Shown: piece by piece, positions 1 to 5,327 of the stretch | Numbering within the stretch: the first letter of the stretch is position 1 | Layout of the letters: each line of letters starts with the position of its first letter | NCBI GenBank assembly: GCA_026985785.1 | Contig: JALSPT010000111.1 | Coordinates: 1 to 12,174 of the forward strand | Length of the DNA: 12,174 nucleotides | Source of the DNA: Anaerolineales bacterium | GTDB lineage: Bacteria > Chloroflexota > Anaerolineae > Anaerolineales > DRMV01 | Direction of reading: 5' to 3' | Made by a program: the position numbers and the translations under genes | The notes under the pieces: generated by a model | Databases searched by the model: none | What the model was told of the DNA's origin: nothing | The model's input: only the letters and a program-made list of their open reading frames with translations

Positions 1-1
1 G

Positions 2-847
2 TGCGAAATCATCTTGGTGGATTCCGGCTCGACCGACGCCACCGTGGCCATCGCCCGCCGTTACCCGGTCACCGTGGTGCACATCCGCCCGGAGGAATTC
101 ACCTTCGGCAGATCGCTCAACCTCGGCATCCGCCACGCGCGCGGCGAGTTCATCGTGATGGCCAGCGCGCACGTCTACCCGGTTTACCCCGACTGGCTGG
201 AGCGCCTGCTGGAGCCGTTTGCCGACCCCGCGGTGGCGCTCACCTATGGCAAACAGCGCGGTGACCACCGCACCAAATTCTCCGAGCACCAGATCTTCGC
301 CCGCTGGTTTCCTGAGGAATCCAACCCGCGGCAGACGCACCCCTTCTGCAACAACGCCAACGCCGCCATCCGTCGCGCTTTGTGGGAAGAGCACCCCTAC
401 GACGAGACCCTCACCGGCCTGGAAGACCTGGCGTGGGCGCGCTGGGCGCTGGAACAGGGGCATGTGCTCGCCTACGTGGCCGAGGCCGAAATCATCCACG
501 TGCACGAAGAGACGCCCCGCAAGGTGTTCAACCGCTACCGGCGCGAGGCGATGGCCTTCAAGCGCATCTACCCCGAGGCGCGCTTCTCGCTGTGGGATTT
601 CATCCGCCTGTTCACCGGCAACGTCGCCAGCGATTTGTACCATGCCACCCGCCAGGGGGTGCTGTGGCGCAACCTGGGCAGCATTTTCTGGTTCCGGTGG
701 ATGCAGTTCTGGGGCACTTATCGCGGCTACCGCACCGCTGGCGCCCCGCTGACCGACCAATTGCGGCAGACGTTCTATTACCCGCGCGGCTTCCAAAGCG
801 AAGCCCCGACGCCGCGCGACGGCGTGGAGCCCATCCGCTATGAATAA
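2..847 (+). CDS. Glycosyltransferase family 2 (GT-A fold), 5'-truncated by window edge
   Basis: The 281 visible residues open inside the GT-A nucleotide-binding fold with CEIILVDSGSTDAT, which matches the beta-strand and DSGSTD turn of family 2 enzymes. I estimate that about 20-45 N-terminal residues lie upstream of the window. A FGRSLNLGIRHARGEF stretch follows (about nt 107-151), then an SAH triplet (nt 164-172) at the place where many GT2 enzymes carry the metal-binding DxD. Further on come a GLEDLAWARWAL acceptor-side helix (nt 416-451) and a HVHEE segment. The C-terminal third is rich in aromatic residues (WFRWMQFWGTYRGY), which suggests peripheral membrane contact. The enzyme probably transfers a sugar from a nucleotide donor onto a cell-surface glycan or lipid; donor and acceptor cannot be read from sequence. 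The stop codon overlaps the start of the next gene by 8 bases, so the two are probably cotranscribed. The family call is firm and the substrate is unknown. Confidence 0.88.
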   Translation, partial: CEIILVDSGSTDATVAIARRYPVTVVHIRPEEFTFGRSLNLGIRHARGEFIVMASAHVYPVYPDWLERLLEPFADPAVALTYGKQRGDHRTKFSEHQIFARWFPEESNPRQTHPFCNNANAAIRRALWEEHPYDETLTGLEDLAWARWALEQGHVLAYVAEAEIIHVHEETPRKVFNRYRREAMAFKRIYPEARFSLWDFIRLFTGNVASDLYHATRQGVLWRNLGSIFWFRWMQFWGTYRGYRTAGAPLTDQLRQTFYYPRGFQSEAPTPRDGVEPIRYE

Positions 848-1745
848 ATCCCGTTGGGTACTTCCTTTGTCGTGGTTGCTGGCGGCTGCCATCCTGCTGA
901 CAGGCTGCCACACCCAAGGCAGCGCGTCCCCTTCGCCTTCGCCCAGCGCGTCGCCCTCGGCCACGCCGTTCCCCCCATCCCCTACCCCCATACCGCTGGC
1001 TGCCGTGGTGAACGGCACGCCCATCCCCCTGAGCGCCTTTCAAGCCGAATATGCACGCTTTCGCGCTGCCCAAAGCGCACTTGGCACGGAAATCGCACCC
1101 CAGGAAAACGCACCCCAATGGGTGCTGAACGACCTCATCGACCAAATGTTGCTGGCCGATGGCGCTTACCGCAACGGCTACACTCCACCGGACGATGCCA
1201 CCCTCTGGCAGCAGGCCACGCAAGAGGCAGGCGGCGAGCAAGCACTGACCGATTTCCTCGCCCGCCAGGGCTATAGCCGAAAATCGTTCCTCGCCGCCCT
1301 GCGGCAAGCGCGAGCAGCCGCCTGGATGGTGCAGCACATCGCCGCTCAGGTGCCTTCCGAAACCGAGCAGGTGCATGTCTATCAAATTTTGGTATATAAT
1401 GAGGAAGAGGCCAAGAACATTCTACGGCGCTTGCAACAAGGCGAAAAGTTTCAGGCGCTGGCTGCAGCCTACGACCCGCAGGGGCGGGGAGATTTGGGCT
1501 GGTTCCCCCGTGGCTACTTGAGCCAACCGGCGATCGAACAGGCTGCTTTTGCGCTCAAGGTCGGAGAGGTGAGCAACATCATCCATACATCCTGGGGCTA
1601 TCACATCATCCAGGTGGCTGGCCGTGAAGAGCGCCCCCTCTCGCCGACCATCCGTCGGCGGCTCCAGATGCAAGCCGTACAGCGCTGGTTGAAACAGCAA
1701 CGAACCCACAGCACCATCCAGATCCTGCTTACCCCCACCCCGTAG
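840..1745 (+). CDS. Parvulin-type peptidyl-prolyl isomerase lipoprotein (SurA/PrsA-like foldase)
   Basis: This is a 301-residue exported lipoprotein. A positively charged start (MNKSR) is followed by a hydrophobic segment (residues 7-20) and a lipobox LLTGC with lipidation at Cys23. A Ser/Pro-rich tether covers about residues 28-52. A SurA-N-like helical part (about 54-170, starting AAVVNGTPIPLSAF) leads into a PpiC/parvulin domain at about 177-262. That domain is marked by GDLGWFPRG (217-225), LKVGEVSNII (239-248) and SWGYHIIQV (251-259). PrsA/SurA proteins help exported proteins fold, outside the membrane. One oddity: the first histidine of the usual parvulin HIL motif is Gln182 here (YQILV), while the second (His255) is kept, so isomerase activity may be weak. 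Start choice: ATG at 840 gives a clean signal peptide, has GGAG about 10 bases upstream, and overlaps the glycosyltransferase stop (ATGAATAA). An A/T-rich promoter-like patch lies inside the gene near 1390-1400. Confidence 0.9.
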   Translation: MNKSRWVLPLSWLLAAAILLTGCHTQGSASPSPSPSASPSATPFPPSPTPIPLAAVVNGTPIPLSAFQAEYARFRAAQSALGTEIAPQENAPQWVLNDLIDQMLLADGAYRNGYTPPDDATLWQQATQEAGGEQALTDFLARQGYSRKSFLAALRQARAAAWMVQHIAAQVPSETEQVHVYQILVYNEEEAKNILRRLQQGEKFQALAAAYDPQGRGDLGWFPRGYLSQPAIEQAAFALKVGEVSNIIHTSWGYHIIQVAGREERPLSPTIRRRLQMQAVQRWLKQQRTHSTIQILLTPTP

Positions 1746-1761
1746 TGGAGAGGATGCCATC

Positions 1762-2481
1762 ATGTCCTTAGATTTCATCGACGAACCCAAAAAGAAAAAA
1801 CGCACCAACCCCGGCGTAGTGTGGAACTTGCTGACAGCCTTGGTGCTTTTGAGCACACTTTGCCTGGTGGGGGCTTTCATGCTGGTTTTCATCAACCCCT
1901 ATGTCGGCTTCAACCCCTTCCCCCCGCCCACCCTGCCGCCGGTCATCGGCTTTCCCACGCCAACGGCCACTTTGCCGGTGGTCACCTTGCCCCCCACGTG
2001 GACGCCCTCCCCCACCAGCCCCCCCCTCGCCTCAGCCACCCCCTCACCTTCGCCAACGCCGCCAGCCACCCCAACCCCCACGCCCAACGTCACCCCCACC
2101 CCTTTCCCCTATGAACTGCAACCCGGCACCCCTTCTTACACCACCAGCAAGATCTTCCACAGCGCCCAGGGATGCAACTGGCTCAGCGTAGCGGGGCAAG
2201 TGCTGGATGCGTCCGGCAAAGCGGTGGTCGTCAACGTCATCGTGCGCGGTGAACTGGCAGACACGCCGGTCGAACTGGTCACCATCAGCGGCACCGCGCC
2301 GCAATTCGGCCCCGGCGGCTTCGAATTGCAACTGGCCGACCACCCCATCGCCAGCCAGCACACGCTCTACATCCAACTGGCCGACCCCAACGGTCTCCCC
2401 ATCTCTCCAAAAGTGTATTTCGACACCCACGAATCCTGCGACGAGAACATCACCCTCATCAACTTCCGCCTGAAACCATAG
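1762..2481 (+). CDS. Single-pass membrane protein with Pro/Thr-rich linker and small extracytoplasmic beta domain
   Basis: I do not recognise a named function. The 239-residue protein starts with a short cytoplasmic tail holding a basic cluster (PKKKKR, residues 9-14). One transmembrane helix (about 19-45) follows, then a low-complexity linker of P, T and S (about 51-118, with TPTPTP-type runs), then a compact domain (about 119-239). The domain contains GCNWLSVAGQVLD, SGTAPQFGPGGFE and VYFDTHESCDENITLINF. The two cysteines, Cys138 and Cys226, are placed so that a disulfide is possible outside the cell. The alternating hydrophobic pattern suggests a beta sandwich. From memory, similar domains occur in Anaerolineae hypothetical proteins, often after such linkers; no accession is claimed. 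ATG 1762 has GAGAGG about 8 bases upstream and lies 16 bases after the previous stop, so it probably shares the upstream transcript. A strong terminator follows. A surface-anchoring or envelope role is inference. Confidence 0.8.
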   Translation: MSLDFIDEPKKKKRTNPGVVWNLLTALVLLSTLCLVGAFMLVFINPYVGFNPFPPPTLPPVIGFPTPTATLPVVTLPPTWTPSPTSPPLASATPSPSPTPPATPTPTPNVTPTPFPYELQPGTPSYTTSKIFHSAQGCNWLSVAGQVLDASGKAVVVNVIVRGELADTPVELVTISGTAPQFGPGGFELQLADHPIASQHTLYIQLADPNGLPISPKVYFDTHESCDENITLINFRLKP

Positions 2482-2502
2482 CCCAGCAAGCCAACACGCG
2501 CA

Positions 2503-2534
2503 GCGCCCATCGGAAAGTTCCGATGGGCGCTTTT
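2503..2534 (+). terminator. Intrinsic terminator ending the glycosyltransferase / foldase / membrane-protein block
   Basis: A 13-base perfect inverted repeat, GCGCCCATCGGAA (2503-2515) and TTCCGATGGGCGC (2518-2530), can form a stem of about 12 pairs with a four-base loop. TTTTGGTTT follows directly on the + strand. It sits 22 bases after the stop of the 1762-2481 gene. On the minus strand the hairpin is not followed by a T run, so it is asymmetric, although it also lies just beyond the stop of the convergent DUF92 gene and may partly block that transcript. Confidence 0.9.
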
Positions 2535-2551
2535 GGTTTCGGCGCCTCTTC

Positions 2552-3343
2552 TCACGCCAGCAGGGCAGCCACAAACGCGCCCACCACCGAAGCGAGGAAA
2601 TTCACGACGTCGTTGTCCATCCACCGCCAGCCACGCAGGTGATGGGTGAGCGCGCCGCAAGTGTGGCGCGGCGTGTGTTCGGTTTCCTTTTCACAACGGG
2701 GGCAGAAGTAAACAGCCTGGACGGTAGCGCCCAGCACCGAATCCAACAGCGCACCGCCGAACCCACCAACCGCCACCGCCCACAGCGTGCGCCAATTCAA
2801 CGTGTGCATACCGCCACACCAGCCTATCAGCAGCGCGCCGCCCAACGCAGCCGCAAAACCGAGCAACGACACGCCGCCCGAGGTGCCACGGGGCACGGTT
2901 TTCCCGCTGAGGATATGGCGCGGCGCTCGGCGGGAGAGCACACCGATCTCCGTGCTCCAGGTATCGGCGTTGACGGCAGCCAGCGCGCCCGCAAAGGCAG
3001 ACCATGCCCAGGCGGCGTGAGGATGCCAGGCATGCCAGGAGGCCAATGCAGCCGCCACCCCGCCGTTGGCCAGCACCTGCGCCCAATCCCGGCGGCTGCC
3101 TTTGGCAAATTTCTCCCCCAACACACGCTTGCGAGCCACCGCCAGGCGTGAAAGGGCGCTGGAAGAAAAGAAAAACACCAACAACAAGCACGCCCACCAC
3201 CAACCACCCAGTCCGAAAATGAGCGCGCCGACGCCGAAGGCCGCCCACGCGCCGCTGCGTGCCAGCGCGCCGGCGCGCCACGCCCCCCATGCCACCCCCG
3301 CCGCCGCCACCACGCCAAGCAGCAATTGTGCCCCCATGCTCAT
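2552..3343 (-). CDS. DUF92 family integral membrane protein (VTE6 / TIGR00297-like)
   Basis: The 263-residue, very hydrophobic protein has about six to seven membrane segments. The DUF92 signature pieces appear in order: SRRDWAQVLANGG (83-95), NADTWSTEIGVLS (125-137), VPRGTSGGVSLLG (150-162), GGALLDSVLGATVQA (197-211) and RGWRWMDNDVVNFL (237-250). A CxxC...H...C cluster (Cys214, Cys217, His227, Cys229) sits between the last two and could bind zinc. In plants and cyanobacteria the DUF92 protein VTE6 is a phytyl-phosphate kinase in tocopherol synthesis. By analogy a prenyl-phosphate (CTP-dependent) kinase role is possible here, but that is inference and bacterial members outside phototrophs are largely uncharacterised. 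Start: ATG 3343 overlaps the stop of the upstream gene (ATGA), implying translational coupling; ATG 3337 is the alternative. The open frame extends farther upstream, but that part reads in the upstream gene's other frame and has no family match. Confidence 0.88.
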   Translation of the reverse strand: MSMGAQLLLGVVAAAGVAWGAWRAGALARSGAWAAFGVGALIFGLGGWWWACLLLVFFFSSSALSRLAVARKRVLGEKFAKGSRRDWAQVLANGGVAAALASWHAWHPHAAWAWSAFAGALAAVNADTWSTEIGVLSRRAPRHILSGKTVPRGTSGGVSLLGFAAALGGALLIGWCGGMHTLNWRTLWAVAVGGFGGALLDSVLGATVQAVYFCPRCEKETEHTPRHTCGALTHHLRGWRWMDNDVVNFLASVVGAFVAALLA

Positions 3344-4230
3344 CCCCCACCCCCGCGCAACACCACACCCACCGAGGCCAAAAAGCCGGCCCCGGCCACC
3401 GCACCCGCCAACCAGACGAGATAAGCCATTGCCCGCCGCCGAGGGCTTTGATAGGCAAACAGCCCCAGCCCCAGGTTCAACCCTTGGAACAACCACGCCG
3501 CCACTGCCAGCAGCACCGCTCGGTCGAGCGCGTTGCCATCGCCCCCACCGACGCCGGCCAGCCCCGAGGCAGCCAGGTTACTCCACACCAACGCGCCCAG
3601 CGCCGTTGCCCAGCCCACAGCCAGCAGGGCGCGCGCCAGGCGATCGCGCCACACGGCAGCCAGCCACCCGATGGGGTGCTGCGAGCGCGCCGCCACCGGC
3701 TCCAGCGAGCCCTCTTCCGCCGCCCGGCGAAAGGCCTCCAAAAAGCCCTCCACATCCGCCGGTGAGATGACAAACCAGCCCCCCTCGGTGGCAACCACCA
3801 CCAGCGCGCGGGCCTCGGAAGCCATGAACTCCAGCACCACCTCCCCCCGCCGACGGCGGCCAAGCAACATCCCCGGCCAACGCAGGCGGGGTAGCGGCAG
3901 AGGTGCGTCCAGCGCCGCCGCCGGTTGTACCCATGCCACCGCAGGCATGGGGATTTCCTCCACCCGCCACCCCCATCGAAGGACCACGCGGTCGCGGTCG
4001 AGAGCATATTCCGCCCGACGCAGCGCGTACGCCCCATAGAGCAAAAAGGGAATCGGCACCGTCAGCGCCAGCGCAGCGGCCAGGAAGCCCAAAAACGCAC
4101 CGCCCACCGGCAGCAGCGCAGCGCGATAGTACAACGCCCCCGCTGCGGCCAGCAGCCCCAACGCCAGCCCCACTTGAAAGAAAAACCCGCGTTGCCGCGG
4201 CGGAACGAAAACCCGACGCTCTGACGGCAT
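3340..4230 (-). CDS. Membrane protein with bacterial PH-like domain
   Basis: The 296-residue protein has two N-terminal membrane helices (about 18-37 and 46-70). A soluble segment (about 72-172) has the look of a bacterial PH domain (bPH_5-like): EYALDRDRVVLRWGWRVEEIPM at its start, a middle VVLEFMA strand, and WFVISPADVEGFLEAFRRA at its end, where these domains close with a helix. Two or three more helices follow (about 198-222, 236-258 and 266-292). Function is unknown; bacterial PH domains of this type occur in small membrane proteins with poorly defined roles. It is the first gene of a two-gene unit with the DUF92 gene, coupled by ATGA. Start choice: ATG 4230 leaves a leader of about 40 bases after the predicted promoter, with GAGG about 5 bases and GGAGGAG about 14 bases upstream. 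A TTG at 4257 extends the frame but sits almost on the transcription start and lacks a ribosome site. Domain naming is tentative. Confidence 0.72.
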   Translation of the reverse strand: MPSERRVFVPPRQRGFFFQVGLALGLLAAAGALYYRAALLPVGGAFLGFLAAALALTVPIPFLLYGAYALRRAEYALDRDRVVLRWGWRVEEIPMPAVAWVQPAAALDAPLPLPRLRWPGMLLGRRRRGEVVLEFMASEARALVVVATEGGWFVISPADVEGFLEAFRRAAEEGSLEPVAARSQHPIGWLAAVWRDRLARALLAVGWATALGALVWSNLAASGLAGVGGGDGNALDRAVLLAVAAWLFQGLNLGLGLFAYQSPRRRAMAYLVWLAGAVAGAGFLASVGVVLRGGGG

Positions 4231-4275
4231 GGCTGCCTCAAACGCTCCTCCAAACAAGTATCTCGTACTCGCCCC

Positions 4276-4284
4276 ATTATATCA
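4276..4284 (-). promoter_or_regulatory. Extended -10 promoter for the PH-domain / DUF92 unit
   Basis: Read on the minus strand the sequence is TGATATAAT, that is TGn followed by a perfect TATAAT (box at 4281-4276). Predicted transcription start is near 4269, giving a 5' leader of about 40 bases to ATG 4230. No good -35 is visible, which fits an extended -10 promoter. In this GC-rich sequence such an A/T patch stands out. The ilvE -10 box lies only 16 bases away on the other strand. Confidence 0.65.
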
Positions 4285-4297
4285 GCCGCGGGCGAGG

Positions 4298-4303
4298 TAT
4301 AAT
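4298..4303 (+). promoter_or_regulatory. -10 box of the ilvE promoter
   Basis: A perfect TATAAT preceded by GG (context GAGGTATAAT). Predicted start is near 4310, leaving a leader of about 37 bases that ends in the Shine-Dalgarno sequence AAGGAGG (4334-4340), six bases before ATG 4347. The -35 region at the right distance is weak and falls on the divergent promoter's -10 box. The leader is too short for a T-box or an attenuator. Confidence 0.65.
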
Positions 4304-4346
4304 TACGCCATCTCACCCTCTTCCCCACCGTGTAAGGAGGCGCATC

Positions 4347-5270
4347 ATGGCTCTGCCCAAATTTGCTTATTTCGAGGGGAAAATCGTCCCGTATTCCGAA
4401 GCCAAAGTAGGCGTGATGACCCATGCCCTGAACTACGGCACCGCGGCCTTTGGCGGTGTACGGGCTTACTGGAACGACGAAGAGCGGCAACTGTTCCTCT
4501 TCCGCCCTTACGACCACTTCAAGCGCCTGCTGCGCTCGGCGCGGTTGCTGTGCATGGAATTCGACCACACGCCGGAAAGCCTCACCGAGGTGCTCAAAGA
4601 ACTGCTGCGCGCCGAGGACGCTCACGAAGACATGTACATCCGCCCCTTGATTTACAAAGCGGATGAGATGATCGGCGTCAAATGCCACGACATGACCGAC
4701 GAAATCACCATCTTCACCGTGCCCTTTGGCCGTTATGTCAGCAACGACACTGGCGCGCACGTCACCATCTCCGGCTGGCGGCGGATCGACGACAACACCA
4801 TCCCGGCCCGCGGCAAGATCTCAGGCGCCTACGTCAACTCGGCGCTCATCAAGACCGACGCCCTGCGCGCCGGGTTCGACGAGGCCTTGGTGCTCACCCA
4901 AGACGGCCATCTCTCCGAAGGGAGCGCCGAAAACATCTTCATGGTACGGGATGGCGTGCTGATTACCCCGCCGGTGTACGAAAACATCCTCGAAGGCATC
5001 ACCCGCCGCACCATCATCCAACTGGCCAAAGAAGAACTCGGCATCGAGGTCGTGGAACGCCCCATCGACCGCACCGAGGTGTACATCTGCGACGAACTGT
5101 TCCTCACCGGCACCGCGGCGCAGGTCACTGCCGTGACCAAGGTGGATCACCGCCCGATTGGCGATGGCCAGATGGGGCCAATTACCGCCAAACTGAAGGA
5201 TCTTTACGACGCCGTCGTGCGCGGCAAAGTGGCCAAATATCGGGAATGGAACGTACCGGTGTACGATTAA
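4347..5270 (+). CDS. ilvE: Branched-chain amino acid aminotransferase
   Basis: This 307-residue fold-type IV PLP enzyme interconverts valine, leucine or isoleucine with their 2-oxo acids, using 2-oxoglutarate/glutamate. Family features are MTHALNYGTAAFGGVRAY near the N-terminus (24-41), the Schiff-base lysine Lys157 in ARGKISGAYVNSAL, Glu191 in HLSEGSAENIF (188-198), EGITRRTII (216-224) and the phosphate-binding LTGTAAQVTAV (253-263). Length is normal for IlvE. The frame is open far upstream (to 3903), but ATG 4347 has an ideal AAGGAGG six bases before it and starts at the conserved N-terminus. It is monocistronic, with its own promoter and terminator. Its oxo-acid partner 2-oxoisovalerate is also the substrate of PanB, encoded about 7 kb away on the other strand. 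A D-amino-acid transaminase or aminodeoxychorismate lyase is less likely given the close IlvE motif match. Confidence 0.95.
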   Translation: MALPKFAYFEGKIVPYSEAKVGVMTHALNYGTAAFGGVRAYWNDEERQLFLFRPYDHFKRLLRSARLLCMEFDHTPESLTEVLKELLRAEDAHEDMYIRPLIYKADEMIGVKCHDMTDEITIFTVPFGRYVSNDTGAHVTISGWRRIDDNTIPARGKISGAYVNSALIKTDALRAGFDEALVLTQDGHLSEGSAENIFMVRDGVLITPPVYENILEGITRRTIIQLAKEELGIEVVERPIDRTEVYICDELFLTGTAAQVTAVTKVDHRPIGDGQMGPITAKLKDLYDAVVRGKVAKYREWNVPVYD

Positions 5271-5290
5271 CCCCCTTCCGGCAACCGTCG

Positions 5291-5318
5291 AAGCCGCAGC
5301 CATACGCTGCGGCTTTTT
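5291..5318 (+). terminator. Intrinsic terminator after ilvE
   Basis: AAGCCGCAGC (5291-5300) and GCTGCGGCTT (5306-5315) form a ten-pair stem around the loop CATAC. A T tract (5314-5318) follows, then CGTTT. It begins 20 bases after the ilvE stop. It also lies just past the stop of the convergent ABC-F gene (5328), but on the minus strand only TTCGA follows the stem, so it is a poor terminator in that direction. Confidence 0.9.
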
Positions 5319-5327
5319 CGTTTCCCC

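Noticed and set aside
1921..2110. Apparent tandem repeat in the Pro/Thr linker
   Set aside because: It is low-complexity C-rich coding sequence for P/T/S residues without a regular DNA unit, so it is not called a repeat array.
3066..3770. Long open frames on the + strand across 2639-4230
   Set aside because: They are antisense to the DUF92 and PH-domain genes, are rich in Pro, Arg and Ala as expected from GC-rich shadow reading, and show no domain or good ribosome site.
3903..4346. In-frame upstream extension of ilvE
   Set aside because: It crosses the divergent promoters and the PH-domain gene, and ATG 4347 has an ideal AAGGAGG and the conserved N-terminus.
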